From: Candidatus Gastranaerophilales bacterium
GTDB lineage: Bacteria; Cyanobacteriota; Vampirovibrionia; Gastranaerophilales; Gastranaerophilaceae
NCBI GenBank assembly: GCA_944323155.1
Contig: CALURL010000008.1
Span: 1 to 64,000 of the forward strand
Reading direction: 5' to 3'
Length of the DNA: 64,000 nt
Made by a program: the position numbers and the translations under genes. Within the stretch, counting starts at the first letter, position 1. Each line of letters begins with the position of its first letter. Below are positions 53,989 to 62,468 of this stretch, one piece after another. The notes beneath the pieces are model-generated. The model had not been told where the DNA came from. It worked only from the letters and a program-made list of their open reading frames with translations, and searched no databases.

Positions 53989-54870
53989 TGAATACAATAA
54001 AATATTGTTAAAATGTAATTCTTTAACAACACTCAAAATTTTATTTATAAAATGTTTATAAGCAGCTCTATCAGCTTCACCAGAAACAATTATATCAGCC
54101 ATTTTAGCAGTTGGGTGAATATGAATTTTTGCTTTATCAGATGCGTTTTTGTAAACTTCATCAGCAGAAGATCCTAGACTTCTTTCTTCTGCGCGTCTGT
54201 AGAATCTTTCTTTTTGCGCTTCTACTGAAACATCAATATAAATTTTGAAATCAAAAGCATCTACAACTTTTTCTGTTAAAGTAAACAAACCTTCTGAAAT
54301 AACAATTTTTGCAGGCAGAGTTTTTGTAACATTATCTTTTCTGATAGCAGTTCCTGACATATCGTATTTCGGGAGATACACAGTTTCTCCGTTCAAAAGC
54401 TGTTTAATATGTTTCTTCATCAATTCTAATTCTAATGCTTCTGGAACATCTAAATCATAATGTTTTGCAAATTCTGCGAAACTTCCGGCTTTTCTAACCA
54501 TCTCAGAACGGTCATAATAATAGTCGTCTGTATTAATTCTTGTAATAATATTATTAACACAATATTCCTGTGCAAAGGCTTGAATTGTATCAATTATATC
54601 ATAAGTAATAGTAGATTTTCCGCTTGCAGTTTCGCCTGCAATACCAATAGAACAAGCCCTATCAGTATAACCGGACAAAAAAAGTGCCAGTTTATGAATT
54701 ATACTATCAGAGACCTTAATTAAAATAGAATCAGAAGAACTCATTTCTTCTTCGAAAATAGATTTTAATCTTTTTTCAACATGTTTCAACAAAATAATAT
54801 TATTTTTTGACGCGCGTTGAGCAAGATGTTGTTTTGCTGATGTAAAACTTTTTGTTACAGTATTTTGCAA
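53986..54870 (-). CDS. Uridine kinase-like P-loop kinase
   Basis: The 294-residue protein has the Walker A motif GIAGETASGKSTITYD (near 74-89) and LPAKIVISEGLFTLTEKVVD, with RINTDDYYYDRSE before it. These match uridine kinase/phosphoribulokinase-type enzymes. The first 70 residues are an extra N-terminal helix region with no known motif. The start is TTG (54870) with an AAAGGA site, since no ATG is near. The substrate could be uridine or another small hydroxyl compound. Confidence 0.85.
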   Translation of the reverse strand: MQNTVTKSFTSAKQHLAQRASKNNIILLKHVEKRLKSIFEEEMSSSDSILIKVSDSIIHKLALFLSGYTDRACSIGIAGETASGKSTITYDIIDTIQAFAQEYCVNNIITRINTDDYYYDRSEMVRKAGSFAEFAKHYDLDVPEALELELMKKHIKQLLNGETVYLPKYDMSGTAIRKDNVTKTLPAKIVISEGLFTLTEKVVDAFDFKIYIDVSVEAQKERFYRRAEERSLGSSADEVYKNASDKAKIHIHPTAKMADIIVSGEADRAAYKHFINKILSVVKELHFNNILLYS

Positions 54871-55181
54871 TTTATAAATCCTTTTTCAATGATTTTAATT
54901 TTTGCTTTACTTTAATAAATCACAAACATAAAAAAAATTGTCTAACATGTTAACAAATTTAAAATATTCTTAACATGAGAACATTTTATGTCCTAATAAA
55001 CTCCGATTCAGAAAAGTTTAAGAGCACTACATCATACAACTTCCGACGGCTATCTAGTGTTGTTGGGCAGGTATGCCCAACTGACTGTTTATTGTATATA
55101 CAACGAACTAAAAATTAAAATACAGTTTTGCCGATTTTTATTATTCTATCTGCACTAATTCTTTAAATGCAGCCTGAAAAA
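54871..55181. other. Gene-free stretch before tRNA-Ser
   Basis: These 311 bases hold an AT-rich region with TAACATGTTA near 54943-54952, the GTTGGGC hairpin at 55062-55081 and no open frame. I see no other gene or RNA. Confidence 0.5.
55062..55081. repeat. GTTGGGC hairpin repeat, second copy type
   Basis: Perfect 8-bp arms GTTGGGCA/TGCCCAAC with loop GGTA. It shares the GTTGGGC core with 23033-23051, and neither has a T tail, so it is not a terminator. It may be a REP-like element. Confidence 0.55.
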
Positions 55182-55268
55182 CAGAGAGGAAGGGATTCGA
55201 ACCCTCGGTGGAATTGCTCCCACACAACCTTTCCAAGATTGCACCTTAAACCGCTCGGACACCTCTCT
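55182..55268 (-). tRNA. tRNA-Ser (GGA)
   Basis: Acceptor arms AGAGAGG/CCTCTCT pair, with discriminator G. The anticodon GGA is in the loop of the anticodon arm, a long class II variable arm is present, and the T-loop reads GGTTCGAATCC. No CCA is encoded, unlike the other two tRNAs here. Confidence 0.95.
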
Positions 55269-55373
55269 ATTTATTTTGTTGGGTTTTAGTTCTTCATGTT
55301 CAATTTTTGATATTTTTTAAAATAACATAAAAATTTATTTTTTTCAAAATTATTATATGATAGAATTAAAACC

Positions 55374-56651
55374 ATGCAAAAGATTGTTAATAAAAACTCT
55401 AACGGGCTAAGCGGAAATATTACTATACCTTCAGACAAATCAATTTCACATAGAGCTGTAATGTTCGCTTCAATCGCAAAAGGAAATTGTATTATTAAAA
55501 ATTTTTCTAAAGGAAAAGATCCGCATTCATCCTTAAACGTTTGTAAAAATTTAGGCTTGGATACAGAATTTTTGGATGAAACAACTATAAAAATCAATTC
55601 TAAAGGCATTTTAATCCAGCCGCAAACTGCACTTGACTGTGGGAATTCCGGGACTACTATGAGACTTATGGCAGGAATTCTTGCCGGACAAAATTTTGAT
55701 TCAACACTTGTCGGCGATTTAAGCCTTTCAAAACGCCCGATGAAAAGGATTATTGAACCACTTTCACTTATGGGAGCGAATATAAAATCAAATGAGTTTA
55801 AAGCACCGTTAAACATTTTTGGAAATAGATTAAATGGAATTATTTACAACTCCAAACTCGCTTCAGCACAAGTTAAATCATGCATTTTACTTGCAGGATT
55901 AAATGCTGAGGGGATAACAACATTTACAGAACCATACACTTCTCGTGACCACACAGAAAGAATGCTTAAATATATGGGGGCAAATATTAATATCAACGGG
56001 AATTCTGTTTCAATCCAAAAATCCGAATTGGAGGCTAAACCTATTGAAATATGCGGAGATATTTCTTCTGCAGCATTTTTCATTGCTGCAGGCTTAATAG
56101 TTCCAAACTCAAAAATAATATTAAAAAACGTAGGTCTTAACCCTACACGTACAGGTATTCTCGAAGCTGCTAAAATGATGGGAGCAGATATAAAAATTCT
56201 TGATAAAAAAACAATTTCCGGTGAAGAAGTCGGTGATTTAGAAGTGTTTACAAGCGGCTTAAAAGGCTGCACGATTGAAGGGGAATTAATTCCGAAATTA
56301 ATTGATGAATTACCTGTAATTGCGGTTATGGCAACTCAAGCAGAAGGAGAAACTGTTGTAAAAGACGCGCAGGATTTAAGAAACAAAGAATCAGACAGGA
56401 TTAAAGCAGTTGTCACAGAGTTGAAAAAAATCCGTGCTGATATTCAAGAAACTCCTGACGGATTCATAATCAGCGGGAAAACAAATCTTAAAGGCGGAGT
56501 TGAAGTTGAAACATATCACGACCACAGGCTTGCAATGAGTCTTTATGTAGCAGGATTAATTTGTGAGAAACCTATTTCAATTAATGGATTTGAATGGGTA
56601 AGCATATCTTTTCCGGAATTTGAAAACTTGTTTACATCATTACAATCGTAA
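55374..56651 (+). CDS. aroA: EPSP synthase (3-phosphoshikimate 1-carboxyvinyltransferase)
   Basis: The 425-residue enzyme makes EPSP in the shikimate pathway to aromatic amino acids. GNITIPSDKSISHRAVMFAS (near 15-34), DCGNSGTTMRLMAGIL (near 88-103), the RPM segment and the C-terminal YHDHRLAMSLYVAGL are diagnostic. The start ATG has no Shine-Dalgarno, and a TAGAAT box lies 7 nt upstream, so leaderless initiation is plausible. No other shikimate gene is near. Confidence 0.95.
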   Translation: MQKIVNKNSNGLSGNITIPSDKSISHRAVMFASIAKGNCIIKNFSKGKDPHSSLNVCKNLGLDTEFLDETTIKINSKGILIQPQTALDCGNSGTTMRLMAGILAGQNFDSTLVGDLSLSKRPMKRIIEPLSLMGANIKSNEFKAPLNIFGNRLNGIIYNSKLASAQVKSCILLAGLNAEGITTFTEPYTSRDHTERMLKYMGANININGNSVSIQKSELEAKPIEICGDISSAAFFIAAGLIVPNSKIILKNVGLNPTRTGILEAAKMMGADIKILDKKTISGEEVGDLEVFTSGLKGCTIEGELIPKLIDELPVIAVMATQAEGETVVKDAQDLRNKESDRIKAVVTELKKIRADIQETPDGFIISGKTNLKGGVEVETYHDHRLAMSLYVAGLICEKPISINGFEWVSISFPEFENLFTSLQS

Positions 56652-56750
56652 CAAAACTTAATAAAACATTTTTATAAAGGCAATTTCCTTTTCATAAAAT
56701 TTTTTATATATACAAGGTTAGGTTATTTTAAATTATTGAAAGGGTAGGTT

Positions 56751-57782
56751 ATGCCAATTCCAGGATTAGGTTATTACAACAATTATGGAGCATACGCAAA
56801 TGCTCTAAGTGATGATTTTATGGCATCACAATATTTTAGACAATTAGCAGATACCGCACAAAATGGTATCAGCGGTTATTATTCAACCGGCAGTTACAGC
56901 AATCAGCCGCAGACAGATACTTTTGAAAAACAAGAAAGCAGCTCTAATTTTGGCAAAGGTCTTTTATACGGCGGTCTAACAGGAGCAGCAACAGGTACAG
57001 GAGTATATTATCTTGGCACCAAACCTGTTGGAGAAACAGAATTAACAAAAGGTTTTGCAAACGAATTCAACAAACAATATGTTAAAAATTTGAAAAGTAA
57101 AGCAATGGAAGAAGCTTTAAAATCCAGAAACTTGAAAAAAGAAACAATCGAAAACTTACTTGAATTTTCAAAATCCGGCGATACAACAAAACTAAGTAAA
57201 GACGCTTCAGACTATTTAACGTCAAAAGGCCTTGCAGGAAACAAAGACGATGCAGCAAAAGCACTAAAAGAAATCAATGATGAAATTGCTGGCAAAGTTG
57301 ATATTCATGATGTAAACTTACAAAACCAGAAATTAGCTAAATACAAAAATCTTGAAGATAAATTCAAAGCATTAACCGATACAAAAAAATCAACACTAGA
57401 AAAATTCTTAATTGAAAATGCTGAAGAATTTGGGCTAAAAGGCGCAGATGATGCCGCAACCAAGCTTAAGGTACAGAATTATATGGGCACCTTAAAAACT
57501 TCCCAAATAAAATCTAAAATTAAATCAACAATTTCAACACAAATCACAAATCAGAAAAACTCTGTAAAACAAGCCCAAAATATTTATGACGATGTATTCA
57601 AACTCTGGAACAAAGACAAAAAATTATTCAATGCAGGCGCAACCGATGAAATAACAAAAGCATGCGAAAATGGTTTGAAAAACTTCAAATTGAAAACAGC
57701 AGGCAAATGGGGTGCAATTGCAGCCGGTGCAGTAGCTTTGGGAACCTGGTTATTTGGCGGTTCTTCAAAAACTCAGGCATAA
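56751..57782 (+). CDS. Unknown helical protein, 343 residues
   Basis: No family is recognised. The N-terminal 60 residues are Tyr/Asn/Gln-rich and low in charge (NNYGAYANALSDD). A hydrophobic segment follows near 69-89 (GLLYGGLTGAATGTGVYYLG). The middle is Lys/Glu-rich and helical, and a short Ala/Gly-rich hydrophobic end (WGAIAAGAVALGTWLFGGSS) closes the protein. A GGTAGG ribosome site precedes the ATG. The pattern matches the other lineage-specific membrane-associated proteins of this window. Confidence 0.7.
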   Translation: MPIPGLGYYNNYGAYANALSDDFMASQYFRQLADTAQNGISGYYSTGSYSNQPQTDTFEKQESSSNFGKGLLYGGLTGAATGTGVYYLGTKPVGETELTKGFANEFNKQYVKNLKSKAMEEALKSRNLKKETIENLLEFSKSGDTTKLSKDASDYLTSKGLAGNKDDAAKALKEINDEIAGKVDIHDVNLQNQKLAKYKNLEDKFKALTDTKKSTLEKFLIENAEEFGLKGADDAATKLKVQNYMGTLKTSQIKSKIKSTISTQITNQKNSVKQAQNIYDDVFKLWNKDKKLFNAGATDEITKACENGLKNFKLKTAGKWGAIAAGAVALGTWLFGGSSKTQA

Positions 57783-57840
57783 ATTTGAATAGTATTACTC
57801 ATTACTCCATTATTGACCATAATCCTTGACCCTTGAACTA

Positions 57841-57877
57841 AATGCTAACTTTATAAAAAAGTTAGCATTTTTTTGTA
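57841..57877 (+). terminator. Terminator after the unknown helical protein
   Basis: Arms AATGCTAACT/AGTTAGCATT with a 9-nt loop and T6 on the plus strand. Confidence 0.8.
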
Positions 57878-57974
57878 AAATAAATTATAATATTTGATTT
57901 ATTTAATAATGTTGTTGTATACTTTGCATGAAAATTTCAATCGCAAACGCAAAAGGTTTTATACATTTAACACT

Positions 57975-59069
57975 ATGACAAATAATCTTATACACAAAAA
58001 AGTAGGAATCCCGCGGGCAATCTCTTATTATAATAACTACCCATTTTATTATGGCTTTTTTAAAGCACTTGGAATAGAAATAATATTATCAGATAAAACA
58101 ACTACAAAAATTATTAATCTTGGAACAAAATATGTGGTTTCAGAAACTTGTTTGCCAATAAAAGTTTATGTCGGACATGTTGTTAATTTGTTAGACAAAG
58201 GCTGTGATGTAATATTTATTCCTTCAATTCAATCAACAGATTACAAAATTAACAACTGCAGTAAAATCAGAGGCTTACCGGAAATAATCAGAAATGTAAT
58301 AAATCGTCCGTTTACAATGATTGAACCAACATTAGACAAAACTGAAAATATTAACTTTTATGATTTTTGGACAGAAACCGCTAAAGCTTTTGGAATAACT
58401 GACAAAAATCAAATTAAATCTGCAATTAATTCCGGCTGGAGAGTTTATAACAATTTTATAGAAATGACTAAATCAGGAGTATCTTATTGTGAAGCGTTAG
58501 AAAATGCCATAAATGGGAAGTTCGAGAAAAAGACAGTAGATCTGGTGAAACCGCTTTCAATAGCAATAATGGCGCATGGATACAACCTTTTCGACGAACG
58601 AATTTCTTTAAATTTAATCAAAAAATTAGAAAAGATGGATGTAAAAGTTTATACATCTTTAAGTGTTACCAGAGAAGAATCGTTAAAAGCCATTGAAAAT
58701 CTTGGAGAAATTCAATATTGGGCTAACGAACTTGAATTAACCGGTACAGCTGCACATTATTTATTAAATAACAAAGTAGACGGAATTATAGCACTTTCAG
58801 CCTTCGGCTGCGGGCCTGATTCTTTAATGGTTGATGAAATTGCTTACCACTGCAAAGAACGAAATATGCCGCTTATTCACTTAACCATCGATGAACACAC
58901 CGGAGAAGCAGGATTTATCACTCGAATTGAAGCTTTTATAGATATGCTTATGAGAAAGAAAAGAAAACTGCTTGATAAAAAACATAAACAAACTACAATA
59001 CAAACCAAATCATTTGAAGAAGCAGCTTCTATTAGAAAAAGCAAAGTTTTAACAGGTTCAATGCAATAA
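57975..59069 (+). CDS. HgdB/DUF2229-like Fe-S protein, copy A
   Basis: The protein (364 residues from the ATG at 57975) resembles the dehydratase-like part of 2-hydroxyacyl-CoA dehydratase and CoA-activase-related proteins. GIPRAISYYNNYPFYYGFFK at the start, SAFGCGPDSLMVDEIA and LTIDEHTGEAGFITRIEAF near the end are shared with the gene at 60085. Cys at 59, near 95 and in the FGC segment align with Cys in copy B and could hold a [4Fe-4S] cluster. No activator ATPase is encoded nearby. An earlier in-frame TTG at 57894 is less likely. Its last base overlaps the PHP start. Confidence 0.8.
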   Translation: MTNNLIHKKVGIPRAISYYNNYPFYYGFFKALGIEIILSDKTTTKIINLGTKYVVSETCLPIKVYVGHVVNLLDKGCDVIFIPSIQSTDYKINNCSKIRGLPEIIRNVINRPFTMIEPTLDKTENINFYDFWTETAKAFGITDKNQIKSAINSGWRVYNNFIEMTKSGVSYCEALENAINGKFEKKTVDLVKPLSIAIMAHGYNLFDERISLNLIKKLEKMDVKVYTSLSVTREESLKAIENLGEIQYWANELELTGTAAHYLLNNKVDGIIALSAFGCGPDSLMVDEIAYHCKERNMPLIHLTIDEHTGEAGFITRIEAFIDMLMRKKRKLLDKKHKQTTIQTKSFEEAASIRKSKVLTGSMQ

Positions 59070-60064
59070 TGTATACCAACGATTTTACAAAACCCTATTA
59101 TTATCCTGGTGCAATTCATATACATACTAAATTTTCAGATGGTTCAGGTGATATTCAGCAAATAACAAGAGCTGCTAAAAAAAACGGACTCAAATGGATT
59201 ATAATAACAGACCATAATAATCTTGAAATTGAAGAAGGATTTTACAATGGAGTTTGCGTAATTAAAGGTGAAGAAATTTCACCGCCAGATTCAAATCACT
59301 ATCTTGCACTTGGCATAAATAAAGTCATAACACCATGTGATAATCCAGAAATTTATATTGAAGAAGTAAAGAAACAAGGCGGTTTTGGTTTTGCTGCACA
59401 TCCAGATGAAGCCGATAACAGAAAAAACAAAGCTAAACCAATAAAATGGACAGATAAAACCATAATTCCTGATGGAATTGAGATATGGAACTGGTTTTCA
59501 GACTGGGCTGATAACTATGATGAAACAAATATTTTAAAAATCGCCTACAGTTATTTTGGCAAAAATAAATTAATAAAAGGCCCGCATAGTGAAACTTTAA
59601 AATGGTGGGATGATTTAAATAATAAAACAAATGATATTATTCCAGCAATAGGCGGTGTAGATGCGCATGCTTTAAAAATCTCAAAATACATAATCCCATT
59701 AAAAGTTTTTCCATACAAATGCATGTTTAAAACAGTGACAAACCTTTTGCAGATAGATGAATTACCGCCAAAAGATTTTAACGCACAAAAAGCTTTAATT
59801 TTAAAATCTATAAAATCAGGTAATAACATTATAATAAACAGACATATAAGAGATGAAATTCCAATAATCAAAGTTTGTGATAAATCTCTTATCATTAAAC
59901 TTTCAGTCAATGCAGAAATGCGTATTGTTTATAATGGTTCTGTAATTCATAAAACAATTAACAAATTTTTGAATTATAAATTAGCTCAACAAGGGAAATA
60001 CAGAGTAGAAATTTATATAAATAAATCTCCATGGATATTTTCTAATCCTTTTATAATAACTTAA
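59069..60064 (+). CDS. PHP-domain metal-dependent phosphoesterase
   Basis: The 331-residue protein has the PHP motifs YPGAIHIHTKFSDGSGD (near 12-28), IIITDHNNLEIEEGF (near 46-60), FAAHPDE and GGVDAHAL, so the metal site is intact. The first 230 residues are the PHP fold, and the last 100 form a beta-rich domain that often follows it. Its ATG overlaps the stop of copy A (TAATG), so the two are coupled. A role tied to the HgdB-like pair is likely but unproven. Confidence 0.83.
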   Translation: MYTNDFTKPYYYPGAIHIHTKFSDGSGDIQQITRAAKKNGLKWIIITDHNNLEIEEGFYNGVCVIKGEEISPPDSNHYLALGINKVITPCDNPEIYIEEVKKQGGFGFAAHPDEADNRKNKAKPIKWTDKTIIPDGIEIWNWFSDWADNYDETNILKIAYSYFGKNKLIKGPHSETLKWWDDLNNKTNDIIPAIGGVDAHALKISKYIIPLKVFPYKCMFKTVTNLLQIDELPPKDFNAQKALILKSIKSGNNIIINRHIRDEIPIIKVCDKSLIIKLSVNAEMRIVYNGSVIHKTINKFLNYKLAQQGKYRVEIYINKSPWIFSNPFIIT

Positions 60065-60084
60065 ATTCGTGTTAGGATACTTTT

Positions 60085-61236
60085 ATGAAAATGAAAGAAA
60101 AACTTGAAAAAGAAAAAATGGGAAATACAATTCCGGCCCAAAACCGTATAATTGCATGGCCAAGAATGGGAAGAATTGATATTCCGCTAAAAGCATTACT
60201 TGTTTCTTTAGGAGCAAAAGTTGTTATTCCGCCGCCAAACAGCAATGAAGCTTTGGAAATAGGTGTTAGAAACAGTATTGAAGGTATTTGTTTACCGTAC
60301 AAATTAAATCTTGCAAATTACATAATGGCTCTTGATAAAGGTGCAAATACTTTAATGATGTTTCAGGCACCAGGCTCTTGCAGACTTGGAAATTATACCA
60401 AAATGGCTCAAAAAACTCTTAAACAAATGGGTTATGAGTTTGACATGGTAATATTTGATATGTACAAAAGCAAGATGAAACAAACCCTTCAGGCTTTCTG
60501 GCATGTAACCCGTTGCATAAACCCGTGGCGATATTACAAAGGTTTTAGCCTTGGGTTTAACAAATTTTTTGCTATAGACACTGCAGAAAGACTATTATTC
60601 TACACACGCCCCAGAGAAATTCATAAAGGTGATGCCGAAAAATGTTACAACAAATGGCTTCAAATAGTCGATGAAACAAATTCTGTGTGGAAAGCAAAAC
60701 AATTAAAAAAACAAATTATCAAAGATTTTAAACAAATTCCAATAGACAAAAATAAAGATGTTCCTATTGTTTATTTAATTGGAGAATTTTTTGTATTGCT
60801 CGATCCATATACAAATCAAAATATTGAAAAAGAATTAGGCGACATGGGCGTAGAAGTTCAGCGCCAGATAATGTTCGGCGATTGGCTGGAACATGTTTTA
60901 AAGCCGTCGATTTTTTACAGAAAAGAATCCCATAGAGAGCGCTCCGTAAGATATGCAGAAAAATATATGAAACGGGCAATAGGCGGGGAATGTATTGAAA
61001 CCATCGGTGATACAGTGTATGCAGCAAAACACGGTGTTGACGGCATAATTCATATTTCTCCATTTTCCTGCATGCCGGAAATTGTTGCCCAAAATATTCT
61101 TCCCAAAGTGAGTAAAGAAGAAGATATACCTGTTATGTCACTGGTTTTAGATGAACAAACAGGCAAAGCCGGATACATCACACGTATAGAAGCTTTTATA
61201 GACCTCGTTAAAAGAAATAAGCTAAGAAAAAAATAA
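60085..61236 (+). CDS. HgdB/DUF2229-like Fe-S protein, copy B
   Basis: The 383-residue protein is a paralogue of the gene at 57975. SIEGICLPYKLNLANYIMA (near 64-82) aligns with the copy A Cys59 region, QAPGSCRLGNY (near 94-104) with its second Cys region, and HISPFSCMPEIV and LDEQTGKAGYITRIEAFIDL with its end. Three Cys in equivalent places in both proteins suggest a shared Fe-S site or a heterodimer. An AGGAT site precedes the start. It follows the PHP gene by 21 nt. Confidence 0.8.
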   Translation: MKMKEKLEKEKMGNTIPAQNRIIAWPRMGRIDIPLKALLVSLGAKVVIPPPNSNEALEIGVRNSIEGICLPYKLNLANYIMALDKGANTLMMFQAPGSCRLGNYTKMAQKTLKQMGYEFDMVIFDMYKSKMKQTLQAFWHVTRCINPWRYYKGFSLGFNKFFAIDTAERLLFYTRPREIHKGDAEKCYNKWLQIVDETNSVWKAKQLKKQIIKDFKQIPIDKNKDVPIVYLIGEFFVLLDPYTNQNIEKELGDMGVEVQRQIMFGDWLEHVLKPSIFYRKESHRERSVRYAEKYMKRAIGGECIETIGDTVYAAKHGVDGIIHISPFSCMPEIVAQNILPKVSKEEDIPVMSLVLDEQTGKAGYITRIEAFIDLVKRNKLRKK

Positions 61237-61360
61237 TAAAATATGTAAAGATTGTGACATTTATCTTACCCATGTGGCTAAATTTTCTTGCTAGATAATT
61301 GTGTTCATGATAGCTTTAGAGAAAGAAAAAGAAGGTCTTAAGTAAAGAGGGGATTGAATA

Positions 61361-62416
61361 ATGGCAACAGAATCCAGAAACAAAATGACATTTGAACGTT
61401 TAAAATATTATAAACATCTCGGGGGGGGGGCACTTGAATGCATTGCCAGCAGGCTTTCACGGACTCCAAAACCTCTGTGTTTTTCACTTATGGTTACAAG
61501 CAAATGTAATTGCGACTGTGATTTTTGTTTCTGGAAATCTAAAAAAGGTCAAGACGATATGCCGACTGATGAAATCGTAAGACTTTTGACAGAAGCCGGA
61601 CAAATAGGTTATATGGATAGCATTCTCTGGGGTGGCGAACCTCTTATGAGACAAGATTTTACAGAAATATGCAAAGCCTCTCATGATGCAGGTTTATATA
61701 CAAAAATCGCGACAAACGGCTGGTTTTTGGAAACTAATCCCGGATTTGCAAAATATACAGATTTGATGTTTGTATCACTTGATGCTATTGGAAAAGCTCA
61801 TGATGATATTCGTCATATGCCTGGAATTTGTGATAAAGTTATGAGCGGTATTGAATACCATAAAGTTCACTCTCCGAAAATGAGAATTTATGTCTGCTGT
61901 ACAGTTTCAACTCAAACTAACTTTGAACAAATTAAAGAAGTTGCACAATACTGCAAAGATGCTGATATATTATTATACTTTACTGTTAATAAAGCTGCTT
62001 CAGTACCTGACGAAGCAGAAAATGTTGTTGAAACAGAACTTGAAAACGAACAATTAGCAGAAATGTTTATAAAAATTAAAGAACTCAAAAAACAAGGATA
62101 TCCAATTAGAAATTCATACTATTTCATGGATTACATTATTAATAAGAAAACATACTATGAATGCCACTGGCCAAGAATTGCAACTGTTATCTATTCAAAC
62201 GGAGAAATGCTTCGCTGTTATGACAGAAAACCTTTTATCAGCGTAAGAAACAGATCTTTGAAAGATGTTATAAAAGATCCTCTGTTTATTGAAACAGTTA
62301 ATAAATGCAAAGACTGCAAACTAGCCTGTGTTGGCAACTACGCGCTTGACGCATCAGGTTTGTGGAAACTTGAGTGGCCGGCTATTAAATCATTAATGGA
62401 AATTGCTATTACTTAA
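61361..62416 (+). CDS. Radical SAM protein with a C-terminal Cys-rich region and a G10 tract
   Basis: The 351-residue protein has the radical SAM motif CNCDCDFC (C49, C53, C56), a WGGEPLMR segment for SAM binding, and C-terminal Cys residues (ECHWPR, RCYDRK, CKDCKLAC) like a SPASM or twitch extension that binds a second cluster. Codons 20-24 include ten consecutive G (61421-61430), read in frame here as Leu-Gly-Gly-Gly-Ala. A change of tract length by one or two would truncate the protein before the catalytic core. A GAGGGG site precedes the ATG. It likely modifies a peptide or a cell-surface component. Its specific reaction is unknown. Confidence 0.87.
   Translation: MATESRNKMTFERLKYYKHLGGGALECIASRLSRTPKPLCFSLMVTSKCNCDCDFCFWKSKKGQDDMPTDEIVRLLTEAGQIGYMDSILWGGEPLMRQDFTEICKASHDAGLYTKIATNGWFLETNPGFAKYTDLMFVSLDAIGKAHDDIRHMPGICDKVMSGIEYHKVHSPKMRIYVCCTVSTQTNFEQIKEVAQYCKDADILLYFTVNKAASVPDEAENVVETELENEQLAEMFIKIKELKKQGYPIRNSYYFMDYIINKKTYYECHWPRIATVIYSNGEMLRCYDRKPFISVRNRSLKDVIKDPLFIETVNKCKDCKLACVGNYALDASGLWKLEWPAIKSLMEIAIT
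61421..61430. repeat. G10 homopolymer in the radical SAM gene
   Basis: Ten G in a row lie about 60 nt after the start codon. GGG codons are not favoured in AT-rich DNA, so the tract looks selected. It is a candidate slipped-strand switch, with the gene in frame at this length. Confidence 0.8.
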
Positions 62417-62468
62417 AAATAAATAATTATAAAAAATCTGGGTTACTTTGGAAATATAAAGGGAAATC

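Noticed and set aside
57894-57974. Upstream TTG start of the HgdB-like copy A
   Set aside because: The extra 27 residues are basic and unlike the family, whose similarity begins near KKVGIPRAI. The ATG at 57975 fits better.
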